NCBI GenBank assembly: GCA_020697375.1 | Contig: JAJFBJ010000071.1 | Coordinates: 1-16,262, forward strand | From: Nitrospira sp. | Lineage (GTDB): Bacteria > Nitrospirota > Nitrospiria > Nitrospirales > Nitrospiraceae | Reading direction: 5' to 3' | DNA length: 16,262 bases | Part shown: piece by piece, positions 6,994 to 15,308 of the stretch | How the letters are laid out: each line of letters starts with the position of its first letter | How positions within the stretch are numbered: the first letter of the stretch is position 1 | Position numbers and translations under genes: made by a program | The notes under the pieces: model-generated | Database searches by the model: none | What the model was told of the DNA's origin: nothing | What the model saw: the letters and a program-made list of their open reading frames with translations, nothing else

Positions 6994-8025
6994 ATGCCGA
7001 TCACGCCATTTTGCTGCTCACGTCCAATCGTTCGTTGTGCCGTGTTCATGATGGCCTGCGTAGTTCTTATTGCAAGTGTCTTCTCCACCGAAGCGACGGC
7101 CATCGAAGCCGCTGGATTAGATCGTGCCAAACGGGCAACCATCGGCATCCTGGAGGACCAGCAGGACCAGCGGACACCGGATCGCCACGGCAAGATACTC
7201 ATTCGCGGGACCGGCTTCCATCTGCGTGACGGATACATCGTCACGGCACGCCATGCGGTGGAACGCCACACAACGCAAGGAGCCGTTATCCCGAAGCAGA
7301 TTCGTCTCATGACGATGGATTTCCATGAGCTTGCGGCAGAGTTGGTCGGCGAAAGCTCCTATGCCGACGTAGTGCTGTACCGCTTGCAGGAAAACCATCG
7401 GGCGGTGCTGACCGACGCCACCCCCTTCGCAGCCGGCGACATGAAATCCGGTGATGATGTCTTCACCATCGGCTATCCGCTCGGCTGGGGCCCGACCATG
7501 GCGTTCGGACACCTCGGCAATATGAATACCTTCCTCCAGACTGTGGACACCCGCCTCATCCAGGCAGATCTGTCGGTATGCAGCGGCAATTCGGGCGGCG
7601 GCATGTTCAATGCGGCCGGCGAGGTCGTCGGCGTCATGCATGCCATCATTCAAACGGAAAAAGATCCACAGGAACGCCATTGCAGCCGCTTGGCGTTTGC
7701 CGTCCCGGCACCCCTTGCGCAACGCATCGTCATGGCGGCGCTTAGCGGCCAGCCCCTCAGCTTTTCCCGACTGGGTATTCAGATGACATCCGTGAAAGAC
7801 GGCACCAAGTGGCGAGTGGCCGTCAAGGAAGTCTCCGACCCGGCGAAATCCGCCGGCCTTGGAAAGACCGACGTCCTGATGGCCATCGACGGCATGGACA
7901 TCACCGATGCCGCGCAATTGAAGAACTATTTGATCGAGAAGACCAAGCCTGGACAACAGGTTGAGGTGCGGGTCCGGCGCGGAGACGGGGAACTGACGTT
8001 CGTTGTCGTGCTGGCAGGCGGCTGA
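6994..8025 (+). CDS. Secreted HtrA-like serine protease with one PDZ domain
   Basis: A 343-residue protein. The signal peptide spans about 1-36 (hydrophobic core AVFMMACVVLIASVF, likely cleavage after EATA). The trypsin-like domain at about 45-245 has a complete catalytic triad: His87 in IVTARHAV, Asp125 in SSYADVVLY, and Ser200 in CSGNSGGGMF. A single PDZ domain follows at about 255-343 (DPAKSAGLGKTDVLMAIDGM is its core). This is the HtrA/Deg order, though shorter than DegP, which has two PDZ domains. Unusually for HtrA, a cysteine sits four residues before the active serine (Cys196), with a second at 230 before the AFAVP strand, the chymotrypsin 191-220 disulfide positions. The start at 6994 is chosen for the signal peptide; AAAGGA lies about ten bases upstream, a little far. 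An upstream in-frame start at 6829 would bury the signal peptide. Expected role: periplasmic protein quality control or processing. Confidence 0.88.
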   Translation: MPITPFCCSRPIVRCAVFMMACVVLIASVFSTEATAIEAAGLDRAKRATIGILEDQQDQRTPDRHGKILIRGTGFHLRDGYIVTARHAVERHTTQGAVIPKQIRLMTMDFHELAAELVGESSYADVVLYRLQENHRAVLTDATPFAAGDMKSGDDVFTIGYPLGWGPTMAFGHLGNMNTFLQTVDTRLIQADLSVCSGNSGGGMFNAAGEVVGVMHAIIQTEKDPQERHCSRLAFAVPAPLAQRIVMAALSGQPLSFSRLGIQMTSVKDGTKWRVAVKEVSDPAKSAGLGKTDVLMAIDGMDITDAAQLKNYLIEKTKPGQQVEVRVRRGDGELTFVVVLAGG

Positions 8026-8044
8026 TGGTAAAGCGAGCAGCTGA

Positions 8045-8827
8045 CTATCGATCGGGAAGGATCTGATACCATCCGTCGGCCTGGACTGCCTGTAGCGGAA
8101 TGTCGAACAGCGCAGTCAAGCTCGCCGAGGTGAGCAGCTGTTCCTTGCTACCATCCCCTACAATCCGTCTCTGCTTGAGCAGAACCACCCGGGAAATTTC
8201 CGGCGGAATTTCATGGACATGGTGCGTCACCAGAATGATGGTTTTCCCCTGGGCCATCAGACTCCGAAGCAGGGCCAGGTAGTGGAAACAGGCCTGGGGG
8301 TCGAGCCCGCTGGTCGGCTCATCGAACACCAGTACTTCAGGATCGTGCACCAGGGCTCGCCCGAGAAGAAACCGCCGCTGCTCGCCGGTGGACAGGTCAC
8401 CGAAGCGGCGATCCTGCAGATGGCCGACGCCGAGCTCCTCCATGATCTTCGCCGCCCGCATACGTTGCCCATCGTCAAACGCCTGATGCTCATAGGTATC
8501 GACGCTCGCATAGTACCCGGAGAGAATCACGTTGACACCCTGCACGTCGTCCAGATAGTGGCGGTGCAAATCGTGTGACACGACGCCAAGGCGCCGCCGC
8601 AGGTCCCAGACATTCCACCGCTCTTCGCCAAACAGGCGTACGCGGGTATGGTCTTGAGACACAGGATGGATTTCCATGGAGAAGAGTTTCAGGAGGGTCG
8701 ATTTTCCCGCGCCGTTCGGTCCGAGGATCACACAGTGGACAGCACGCTCCAAGCGTAAGGACAAATCAGAAAAGACCTGCCGCCCGCCCCGATAAACCAT
8801 GGCCTGTTGAATCTCAATGATCGTCAT
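8045..8827 (-). CDS. ABC transporter ATP-binding protein (orphan, YlmA-like)
   Basis: A 260-residue single ABC ATPase domain. Walker A is GPNGAGKST (36-44), the signature is LSTGEQ (145-150), Walker B is VLVFDE (165-170), the D-loop is SGLDP, and the switch histidine is His202 in LVTHHVHE. The Q-loop region reads GVVSHDLHRHY with no glutamine where one is usual, as I recall for the ModF/YlmA-like group. No permease or binding protein is next to it, so whether it drives transport is open. The start at 8827 is chosen because its ATG overlaps the TGA of the preceding lipoprotein gene in an ATGA, implying translational coupling; the frame also stays open up to 8911 inside that gene. It converges with the protease gene across 19 bases with no terminator visible. 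Confidence 0.88.
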   Translation of the reverse strand: MTIIEIQQAMVYRGGRQVFSDLSLRLERAVHCVILGPNGAGKSTLLKLFSMEIHPVSQDHTRVRLFGEERWNVWDLRRRLGVVSHDLHRHYLDDVQGVNVILSGYYASVDTYEHQAFDDGQRMRAAKIMEELGVGHLQDRRFGDLSTGEQRRFLLGRALVHDPEVLVFDEPTSGLDPQACFHYLALLRSLMAQGKTIILVTHHVHEIPPEISRVVLLKQRRIVGDGSKEQLLTSASLTALFDIPLQAVQADGWYQILPDR

Positions 8828-9213
8828 AATGCCGGTTTCTCGATCCCCAGAGTCGAATTGCAGGACGAGGGCATGAGTTCCCCACCGTGCACGAATGACT
8901 GGTGCTTCCAATCACGCAAGATTCCTTCCTTGTCGAACCGCAATGTATATTCGTCGCACCAGGAACCCAGCGTGGACCATGAGCTTTGGCTCATCGGTTC
9001 AATGTCCCGCACTTCGTACACCCAGACCGGCTCGCCCGTACGCGTCACGCTCACCAGCTGTGGCTTCCCAAGCTGTTGCCTCACTTGTTCCCTTGTCGCT
9101 TGATTCGTTGCATGGCGCAAATAGACGCTTTCCTTGGACTGGAAGAACGCGCAGCCGACTCCAAGAGTCATCAGCAGGCCGCTCAGCAACAGAACAATCA
9201 TGCCAGTCCGCAT
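8824..9213 (-). CDS. Small SmpA/BamE-like lipoprotein
   Basis: A 129-residue exported protein. The N-terminus is a lipoprotein-type signal (MRTGMIVLLLSGLLMTLGVG) with Cys21 as probable lipid site, although Gly at -3 is not ideal. The mature part has the SmpA/BamE/OmlA pattern: a short helix NQATREQVRQQLGKPQ, then GEPVWVYEV and YTLRFDKEGILRDWKH beta strands. In BamE this fold belongs to the outer membrane protein assembly machine, but many proteins share it, so a role in that complex is not claimed. The start is set by an AGGAGG six bases upstream; a longer in-frame start at 9243 would include that ribosome site within the coding region. It overlaps the ABC ATPase gene by four bases, so the two are made together. 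Confidence 0.75.
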   Translation of the reverse strand: MRTGMIVLLLSGLLMTLGVGCAFFQSKESVYLRHATNQATREQVRQQLGKPQLVSVTRTGEPVWVYEVRDIEPMSQSSWSTLGSWCDEYTLRFDKEGILRDWKHQSFVHGGELMPSSCNSTLGIEKPAL

Positions 9214-9219
9214 ACGGCA

Positions 9220-9225
9220 CCTCCT
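9220..9225 (-). promoter_or_regulatory. Strong ribosome binding site for the SmpA-like gene
   Basis: A perfect AGGAGG on the minus strand, six bases before the ATG at 9213. It decides between this start and the in-frame ATG 30 bases upstream. Confidence 0.85.
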
Positions 9226-9250
9226 GGTCATGCGAGACCCCAATGCTGCA

Positions 9251-9277
9251 TCTATACAGCTCAGGCGGCCATTGCAA
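9251..9277 (-). promoter_or_regulatory. Weak candidate promoter for the SmpA-like/ABC ATPase pair
   Basis: TTGCAA (9272-9277) and TATAGA (9251-9256) on the minus strand, about 38 bases before the start codon. The spacer is 15 bases, shorter than the usual 16-18, so this is only a candidate. Confidence 0.3.
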
Positions 9278-9382
9278 TCTCCATCTTCGGCTTAGCCTGT
9301 AGATAGATCGTTGCAGATTGAATGACAAGGATCGGACGTGCCTGAGGAACCGACGGCGCATGTCACCGCGGGGACGCTACGC

Positions 9383-10513
9383 TTAGACTGAATCTGTGTT
9401 GTGTTTGACAGCGGGCTTCACCGAACCGGCAATCTTCGGAGTCTTGGTCTTCACGTCGGCATTTTGGGCGCGATGGAGCAGCGCATGATCCATGAGCACG
9501 AGCGCCATCATGGCTTCGGCAATCGGCGTGGCGCGGATACCGACGCAGGGGTCGTGGCGACCATTGGTTTCAACGGTGACAGGATTGCCTTGCTTGTCGA
9601 TCGATCGACGCGCGACACGGATACTTGAGGTCGGCTTGATAGCGATGCTGACGATGATGTCCTGCCCAGTGGAAATTCCCCCCAGGATTCCGCCCGCGTG
9701 ATTCGTGACAAAACCGTCCGGCGTCAATTCATCGCCGTGTTCGGAGCCACGCTGGGTAACCGAGGCAAAGCCTGATCCAATCTCGACCGCCTTCACCGCA
9801 TTGATGCTCATCATCGCTCCGGCCAGATCGGCATCCAGCTTGGCATAGACCGGCGCTCCCCACCCGACCGGCACGTGCTCGGCCACGGTGGTGATCCTTG
9901 CGCCGACTGAATCGCCGGATTTGCGTAGTTCGTCCATAAACGATTCCAGCGTCCCCACCACATCACCATTCGCGGAAAAGAACGGATTATCACCCACCGC
10001 ATCCCAGCTCTTGAACGGAACCTCCACAGGCCCGAGCTGGCTGAGATAGCCACGGATCACCACGCCATGCTTCTCACGCAGCCATTTCCTGGCAATGGCC
10101 GCCGCAGCCACTCGAACGGCGGTTTCTCTCGCAGATGCGCGACCACCTCCCCGATAATCGCGAATCCCATACTTCTGCCAATAGGTGTAATCCGCATGGC
10201 CAGGGCGGAAGGTCTCGATCAGATTGCCATAGTCACGGCTACGCGTATCTTCATTGCGAATCAGCAACGCTATCGGACTTCCGGTGGTCTTCCCCTCGAA
10301 CAGACCGGAGAGAATTTCGACGGAATCGGATTCTTGCCGTTGCGTAACGTGGCGCGACGTGCCAGGCTTGCGCCGGTCGAGATCGTTTTGAATGTCTTCG
10401 GTGGAAAGGACGAGGCCGGGCGGACAGCCATCGACGACGCACCCGATCGCCGGCCCGTGGCTCTCGCCGAATGATGTGACGGTGAAGAATCGGCCAAAGA
10501 TATTGCCGGCCAT
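9383..10513 (-). CDS. aroC: Chorismate synthase
   Basis: A 376-residue enzyme catalysing the last step of the shikimate pathway, EPSP to chorismate, with reduced FMN as cofactor. The family signatures are all present: [19 protein letters not shown] at the N-terminus, [17 protein letters not shown], a [14 protein letters not shown] block, and [20 protein letters not shown] at 120-139, with [15 protein letters not shown] near the C-terminus. Length is normal for bacteria. The start at 10513 follows the family's usual MAGN beginning; an ATG four codons upstream (10525) is in frame but sits directly against the GGGAGGA ribosome site, so the true start could be either. The gene follows aspS after 18 bases (6 by the longer start) and is likely the last gene of that operon. 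Confidence 0.97.
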   Translation of the reverse strand: MAGNIFGRFFTVTSFGESHGPAIGCVVDGCPPGLVLSTEDIQNDLDRRKPGTSRHVTQRQESDSVEILSGLFEGKTTGSPIALLIRNEDTRSRDYGNLIETFRPGHADYTYWQKYGIRDYRGGGRASARETAVRVAAAAIARKWLREKHGVVIRGYLSQLGPVEVPFKSWDAVGDNPFFSANGDVVGTLESFMDELRKSGDSVGARITTVAEHVPVGWGAPVYAKLDADLAGAMMSINAVKAVEIGSGFASVTQRGSEHGDELTPDGFVTNHAGGILGGISTGQDIIVSIAIKPTSSIRVARRSIDKQGNPVTVETNGRHDPCVGIRATPIAEAMMALVLMDHALLHRAQNADVKTKTPKIAGSVKPAVKHNTDSV

Positions 10514-10531
10514 GAGAAGACTCATTCCTCC

Positions 10532-12295
10532 CTACTCGACAAGATCGAGCTTGATGCGTAGTTCTTTGAGCTGGTCCGGACTGACGACGGAAGGGGCCTC
10601 GGTGAGCGGGCATTGCGCGCGCTGGGTCTTCGGAAACGCGATGACATCTCGAATGGAATCTGCGCCGCCTAGCAGCATAATCAACCGGTCGAGTCCGAAG
10701 GCAATCCCGCCATGGGGCGGGGCGCCATATTCCAATGCCTCCAGCAGGAAGCCGAATTTTGCCTGAGCCTGTTCCTTGCCGATTCCCAGCAGGTCGAGAA
10801 TTCGCAGCTGAATGTCGCTGCGGTGGTTTCGAATGCTGCCGCCGCCGATTTCGCTTCCGTTGAGCACCATGTCGTAAGCCTTCGCCCGCGCCTTCAATGG
10901 CTCCGTATCGAGGAACGGCAGGTCTTCATCCATCGGCGCGGCAAAGGGATTGTGCATGAAGATATAGCGTTTTTCTTCCGGCGAATAATCCAAGAGCGGA
11001 AATTCAGTAACCCAGAGCGGTTTCCATGCCTGCTTGTCGATAAGATTCAGCTCCTCGCCGAGCTGCAGCCGGATTCGTCCTAGGACATCATGCACGATTG
11101 CCGGCTTGTCGGCGCCGAAAAGCACAAGGTCACCGGGTTTCGCCTCGGGCAAGGCTGCCGCGAAGGCCTGCGCGTCGAGGAACTTGGCGATCACCGACTC
11201 CAACTGCCCATCCACCGCAATTTTCAGCCAGGCCAATCCCTTGGCGCCGAAGCTTTTCGCCGTTTCACCGAGCGCGTCGATCCGGCTCCTCGCCATCGAT
11301 CCCCCACGGGACACAATCAGCGCCTTGACGAGTCCACCCTTGGCGGCCGCTTCTTTGAAAACCTTGAACTCGCTTTTCGCAGCGAAGGCCGTGACATCGT
11401 GCAACGGCATATCGAACCGGAGATCCGGTTTGTCGGAGCCATAGCGCCCCATGGCCTCGCCGTAGGTCATTCGTGGAAAGGGCACGGGAAGATGCACTCC
11501 TCCGGCGTCCTTGAAGACGGACACAATCATCCGCTCCATCAGCGCCATGACCTGTTCCCGGTCCACGAATGACATTTCAAGGTCAATCTGGGTGAATTCA
11601 GGCTGCCGGTCGTTACGCAGGTCTTCGTCCCGGAAGCAGCGGGCGATCTGGTAGTAGCGATCGACGCCGCTCACCATCAATATCTGCTTGAACAGCTGCG
11701 GAGACTGTGGGAGCGCGAAGAATGTCCCCGGATTCACACGGCTCGGCACCAGATAGTCCCGCGCCCCTTCCGGCGTACTTTTCGTCAATATCGGCGTCTC
11801 CACTTCCAGGAAATTCTGGCCATTCAGAAATGCCCTCACGGCCTGCATGATCCCATGACGCAACCCAAGCAACCGTTGCATCCTCGGACGCCTGAGATCC
11901 AAATACCTGTACTTCAAGCGAAGTGCTTCTGTAATTTCGCTATCGTCTTCGATCACAAAGGGCGGCGTCTTGGCTTCATTGAGAATATCGATCCTATCCA
12001 CGAAGATTTCGATGTCGCCGGTCGGCAAATTCGGATTTCGCGATTCCTCGGGACGGGCCATCACCTGTCCGCTGACCGACAAGACGCATTCACTGCGCAA
12101 GGTATGCGCGGCCTGATGCACCGCCGCATTCCGCTCGGCGTTGAACACTATTTGTGTCAGTCCGGTCCGGTCGCGCAAATCGATAAACAGCACGGTGCCA
12201 TGATCCCGGCGGCGCTGCACCCAGCCATTCAAGACAACCTGCTGGCCGACATTGACCCTCGTCAACTCTCCACAGCGATGGGTCCTGATCTTCAT
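10532..12295 (-). CDS. aspS: Aspartyl-tRNA synthetase, probably non-discriminating
   Basis: A 587-residue class II synthetase of bacterial type. The N-terminal anticodon-binding OB domain (about 1-110) includes [20 protein letters not shown]. Class II motifs follow: motif 1 around 160-181 ([20 protein letters not shown]), motif 2 at 221-238 ([18 protein letters not shown]), the bacterial insertion (GAD) domain in the middle, and motif 3 with GLDR at 534-537. The residue after RRRD is His32; in known AspRSs a His here goes with charging both tRNA-Asp and tRNA-Asn, while E. coli, strict for tRNA-Asp, has Leu. That would call for a GatCAB amidotransferase elsewhere. GGAG lies six bases before the ATG, inside the rluB tail, and the start overlaps the rluB stop by four bases (ATGA). 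Confidence 0.97.
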   Translation of the reverse strand: MKIRTHRCGELTRVNVGQQVVLNGWVQRRRDHGTVLFIDLRDRTGLTQIVFNAERNAAVHQAAHTLRSECVLSVSGQVMARPEESRNPNLPTGDIEIFVDRIDILNEAKTPPFVIEDDSEITEALRLKYRYLDLRRPRMQRLLGLRHGIMQAVRAFLNGQNFLEVETPILTKSTPEGARDYLVPSRVNPGTFFALPQSPQLFKQILMVSGVDRYYQIARCFRDEDLRNDRQPEFTQIDLEMSFVDREQVMALMERMIVSVFKDAGGVHLPVPFPRMTYGEAMGRYGSDKPDLRFDMPLHDVTAFAAKSEFKVFKEAAAKGGLVKALIVSRGGSMARSRIDALGETAKSFGAKGLAWLKIAVDGQLESVIAKFLDAQAFAAALPEAKPGDLVLFGADKPAIVHDVLGRIRLQLGEELNLIDKQAWKPLWVTEFPLLDYSPEEKRYIFMHNPFAAPMDEDLPFLDTEPLKARAKAYDMVLNGSEIGGGSIRNHRSDIQLRILDLLGIGKEQAQAKFGFLLEALEYGAPPHGGIAFGLDRLIMLLGGADSIRDVIAFPKTQRAQCPLTEAPSVVSPDQLKELRIKLDLVE

Positions 12296-13554
12296 GCTCG
12301 TCTCCGCGTTGATTGCCGCGGCCTTGTGGCGGGACCTCGCGGCCGATTGCGCGATGCAGATGTTGATCCAGGCCCGTTCCGTTGAAAATTCGTTCCGCCT
12401 CCGGAGCGGCGAGCCGAAGCCCCACGTCCGGGTGATTGAGGTTTTGAGCGGGGCCCGAAACGCTGAGGTCGTCTTCCTTGTTCGAAGCGCTGGGGCCCTG
12501 TCCCGGGTCCGGTGTGGCCTACGTTGTTGTCGCGGCCAGAACTTGGAGGCGTCTGGCCGGACCGACGCTGCTCAGAATTTCGACTTCGATCGGAGCCCTG
12601 ATAGTTGGTTCCAGACCCCGTACGCCGAGCCATGACCCCACGTCCCGGTCGTTGGGACTTGGAGACGGATTTGGAACGCTGAGATCGTATTCCTCGCTCC
12701 GAGCGTTGAGACTTGGGCCCTCGCCCCGATCGCTCAGGCTTGGATGGACGGGGCGGCGCCGGTGCCGTCGGCGGCTTCCAGGCAACCGGCTTCCCCGATG
12801 CATCGGATTCCGGTCGTTCGGTTCGGGCGACCCGATCCTCCACGAGTTCGCGTAACCGGTTTGCTTCCCGGTCGGTCAAGAACCGGTACTCTCGTGATGC
12901 CAAATCACCCAGGAGCAACGGCCCCATGCGTATGCGTGTAAGCTTGATGACCGAATGACCGACGGCCTCGATCATCCGTTTGACTTGATGTTTCCGTCCC
13001 TCATGAATGGTGACTTCGAGCCACGAATTACTTTGCGCTTTGCTGACTTTCACCACTTTTGCCGGCGCGGTGAATCCATCCTCGAGTTTGATGCCGCGTT
13101 CGAGGGATTCGATTTTGTCATCATCAAGAACGCCCTTGACTTTGATCAAATATGTTTTCGGAATATGGTAGCGGGGGTGCAGGAGCGCCTGTGCCAGCTC
13201 TCCATGGTTTGTGAGCAACATGAGACCTTCACTGTCGAAATCCAACCGTCCGACAGGAAACACCCGCACGGTCACTCCATGCAAAAGATCCTTCACCGTC
13301 GGACGACCTTCGGGATCGTCCAGAGTGGACATCACGTTTTTCGGCTTGTTGAGGATAAGGTATACATAGGGCTGCGCAGCACGCAGATGTTTGCCGTCCA
13401 CCTTGACATGATCCTTATCCGGATCAACCTTGGTGCCGAGTTCCTTCACGACATGGCCGTTGATCGTCACGCGCCCGGCCGTAATGAGCTCCTCGGCCTT
13501 GCGCCTCGACGCCAGCCCGGTACCGGCGATAAGTTTTTGTAATCTGACGTCCAT
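12292..13554 (-). CDS. rluB: 23S rRNA pseudouridine synthase RluB-type with long basic tail
   Basis: A 420-residue protein. Residues 1-60 form an S4 RNA-binding domain ([20 protein letters not shown]); the catalytic domain at about 63-240 carries [14 protein letters not shown] with catalytic Asp105 and the basic [15 protein letters not shown] motif. Together these give the RsuA/RluB/RluF architecture; RluB (23S U2605) is the commonest form in bacteria, but the target is inferred. From about 243 to the end is a 178-residue tail of Arg, Ser, Gly, Pro, Gln and Lys, probably disordered and RNA-binding. It contains repeated units: SQR three times near 282-302, PQRF twice, and a 17-residue unit PGRGxxARRxGxGTNxQ at 303-319 and 375-391. 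A GGAGG six bases upstream supports the start. It is translationally coupled to aspS and follows guaA by 85 bases. Confidence 0.92.
   Translation of the reverse strand: MDVRLQKLIAGTGLASRRKAEELITAGRVTINGHVVKELGTKVDPDKDHVKVDGKHLRAAQPYVYLILNKPKNVMSTLDDPEGRPTVKDLLHGVTVRVFPVGRLDFDSEGLMLLTNHGELAQALLHPRYHIPKTYLIKVKGVLDDDKIESLERGIKLEDGFTAPAKVVKVSKAQSNSWLEVTIHEGRKHQVKRMIEAVGHSVIKLTRIRMGPLLLGDLASREYRFLTDREANRLRELVEDRVARTERPESDASGKPVAWKPPTAPAPPRPSKPERSGRGPKSQRSERGIRSQRSKSVSKSQRPGRGVMARRTGSGTNYQGSDRSRNSEQRRSGQTPPSSGRDNNVGHTGPGTGPQRFEQGRRPQRFGPRSKPQSPGRGASARRSGGGTNFQRNGPGSTSASRNRPRGPATRPRQSTRRRA
12382..12648 (-). repeat. Internal duplication within the rluB tail
   Basis: Two 51-base copies, 12598-12648 and 12382-12432, lie 216 bases apart in the same frame. 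They encode the 17-residue unit PGRGxxARRxGxGTNxQ, with 12 of 17 residues identical, and share DNA blocks such as CCCCACGTCC and CGAGCC (plus strand). The spacing is a multiple of three, so the frame is kept, consistent with growth of the tail by duplication. Confidence 0.65.
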
Positions 13555-13565
13555 GAGAACCCTCC

Positions 13566-13621
13566 GTGAAGCTCGTTCATCTCTCGTTGCTCGCCGGACG
13601 GGATGAGTTACATCGCTTCAC
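13566..13621 (-). promoter_or_regulatory. Inverted repeat framing the rluB leader
   Basis: GTGAAGC (13566-13572) and GCTTCAC (13615-13621) are a perfect seven-base inverted repeat with a 42-base loop, and a CATC/GATG pair can nest inside. In the rluB mRNA the second arm ends directly beside the GGAGG ribosome site (13561-13565), so folding could affect access to it. No ligand-binding riboswitch is recognised, and a chance match is possible. Confidence 0.3.
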
Positions 13622-13639
13622 ATGTCATACTCTGACCCG

Positions 13640-15196
13640 CTATTCCCATTCGATCGTACTCGGAGGCTTCGAGCTGATGTCGTAGACGACACGGTTGACG
13701 CCCTTCACTTCGTTGATGATACGGCTCGACATCTTGCCCAACACGTCATTCGGAATCTTGGCCCAATCTGCGGTCATGCCGTCGAGACTGGTGACCGCGC
13801 GAATGGCAATCACATAGTCATACGTGCGCTGGTCCCCCATGACGCCCACCGTTCTGATCGGCAACAAGACCGCGAAGGCCTGCCATATCTCACGGTAGAG
13901 TCCGGCCCCGCGAATCTCCTGATCGACGATCGTTTCCGCCGCACGCAGGATGGCCAGACGTTCCTTGGTTACCGCGCCGAGCACGCGAATCGCCAATCCA
14001 GGCCCGGGAAACGGCTGCCGCCAGATTATGTCATCCGGCAGTCCGAGTTCCTGTCCCAACACCCGCACTTCGTCCTTGAAGAGTTCCCGAAGGGGTTCGA
14101 CGAGCTTCAACTTCATCTTCGTCGGCAACCCGCCGACATTGTGGTGCGTCTTGATCGTTGCCGACGGCCCCTTGAAACTGACGCTTTCAATCACATCGGG
14201 ATAGAGGGTGCCCTGCACCAGGTACTTGATCCCCTTGAGCTTCTTTGACTCGGCTTCGAAGTGTTTGATGAACAGGCGGCCGATGATTTTCCGCTTGCGT
14301 TCCGGATCCGTCACATTCTTGAGCGCAGACAGAAACTGCCGAGAGCCATCCAGCACGCGGAGGTTGAGATTCTCATGCGCCGCAAAAGTCTTTTGCACCT
14401 GATCGCGCTCGCCGGCCCGCAATACACCATTATCGACAAACAGGCAGGTTAATTGGTCTCCGATGGCACGATGCGTCAGCATCGCGGCAACCGACGAGTC
14501 CACCCCGCCGCTCAAGGCACAGATGACCCGGTCTTTTCCGACGTGCTTCCTGATCTGCTCCACCGCCGTCTCGACGTAGGACCGCATGGTCCAGGTCGGC
14601 TTGCAGCCGCAAATGTCATAGACGAAGTTTTTTAGTATTCCGGCGCCTTCGGCGCTGTGCGCTACCTCGGGATGGAACTGGAGACAATAGATGCGGTGCT
14701 TGGCATCGTGCCGCTTCATGGCCGCAATAGGGGAATTCTCCGTATGCGCGATGGATAGAAACCCAGGGGGCATGCGTTCGATCCGATCTCCGTGTGACAT
14801 CCAGACGACGGAGGATCCACCTGCGGCGACGCCTTTGAATAGATCCGACCGGTCGTCAACCTTTAGTTCGGCCCGGCCGAATTCACGATGCGACGCCTTT
14901 TCCACACGACCGCCCTGGAGGTGCGTCACCAATTGCATCCCATAGCAAATGCCGAGAATTGGAATCCCCTGCTCGAAAAGCTGCTTAGAGACCAATGGCG
15001 CCTTTTTGTCGTACACGCTCGACGGCCCGCCGGACAACACGATGCCATTTGGTCGATAGGCCAGTATCGTGGCGAGGGACACCGTACAGGGTAGGATCTG
15101 CGAATAGACCTGCGCTTCGCGAATGCGCCGCGCAATCAACTGGCTGTACTGGGACCCGAAGTCGAGGACGAGGATTCTATCGTGCCAGAGTTCCAT
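13640..15196 (-). CDS. guaA: GMP synthase (glutamine-hydrolysing)
   Basis: A 518-residue enzyme that aminates XMP to GMP using glutamine and ATP. The N-terminal class I glutaminase domain (about 6-195) has its triad: Cys84 in GICYGMQ, and His175 and Glu177 in QFHPEV. The ATP pyrophosphatase domain starts with the P-loop SGGVDSS (229-235). The C-terminal dimerisation domain includes [13 protein letters not shown] and ends KPPSTIEWE, the invariant family terminus. Length is normal. The start at 15196 places [17 protein letters not shown] where the family has it, but no Shine-Dalgarno sequence precedes the ATG: the upstream bases are instead a heptamer array. It follows guaB by 112 bases on the same strand. 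Confidence 0.97.
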   Translation of the reverse strand: MELWHDRILVLDFGSQYSQLIARRIREAQVYSQILPCTVSLATILAYRPNGIVLSGGPSSVYDKKAPLVSKQLFEQGIPILGICYGMQLVTHLQGGRVEKASHREFGRAELKVDDRSDLFKGVAAGGSSVVWMSHGDRIERMPPGFLSIAHTENSPIAAMKRHDAKHRIYCLQFHPEVAHSAEGAGILKNFVYDICGCKPTWTMRSYVETAVEQIRKHVGKDRVICALSGGVDSSVAAMLTHRAIGDQLTCLFVDNGVLRAGERDQVQKTFAAHENLNLRVLDGSRQFLSALKNVTDPERKRKIIGRLFIKHFEAESKKLKGIKYLVQGTLYPDVIESVSFKGPSATIKTHHNVGGLPTKMKLKLVEPLRELFKDEVRVLGQELGLPDDIIWRQPFPGPGLAIRVLGAVTKERLAILRAAETIVDQEIRGAGLYREIWQAFAVLLPIRTVGVMGDQRTYDYVIAIRAVTSLDGMTADWAKIPNDVLGKMSSRIINEVKGVNRVVYDISSKPPSTIEWE

Positions 15197-15204
15197 CAGA
15201 GTAG

Positions 15205-15303
15205 GTTAGGCGTGAAGGGTGAAGAGTGAGGGGCAAATTGATGGTCACGGATGGATCTGACGTTGAATCATCGTCGCCTAACGCTTGACACCTTACGCCT
15301 CAC
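15205..15303. repeat. Two facing arrays of 7-base repeats between guaB and guaA
   Basis: Plus-strand bases 15205-15232 read GTTAGGC, GTGAAGG, GTGAAGA, GTGAGGG: four consecutive 7-mers near GTGAGGC. The minus strand of 15276-15303 reads GTGAGGC, GTAAGGT, GTCAAGC, GTTAGGC: again four in register. The arrays face each other across 43 bases, and their 29-base arms match at about 21 positions, so the mRNA between guaB and guaA could fold into a long imperfect hairpin. They fill most of the 112-base gap, from 6 bases after the guaB stop to 9 before the guaA start. Function is unknown. Confidence 0.7.
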
Positions 15304-15308
15304 AAGAG

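Noticed and set aside
7117..7956. Open frame of 279 codons on the minus strand opposite the serine protease
   Set aside because: The protease has a full catalytic triad and PDZ domain on the plus strand; the antisense product has no recognisable features.
12955..13542. Long open frame (195 codons) on the plus strand opposite rluB
   Set aside because: It lies antisense to a well-supported gene and gives no recognisable protein; such frames are common opposite GC-rich genes.
13622..14248. Open frame of 208 codons on the plus strand opposite guaA
   Set aside because: Mirror of the conserved guaA C-terminal domain; no domain or ribosome site of its own.
15205..15303. Could the 7-base arrays be a CRISPR array?
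   Set aside because: Units are contiguous 7-mers with no spacers, in two inverse blocks; there are no cas genes and no 23-40 base repeats.
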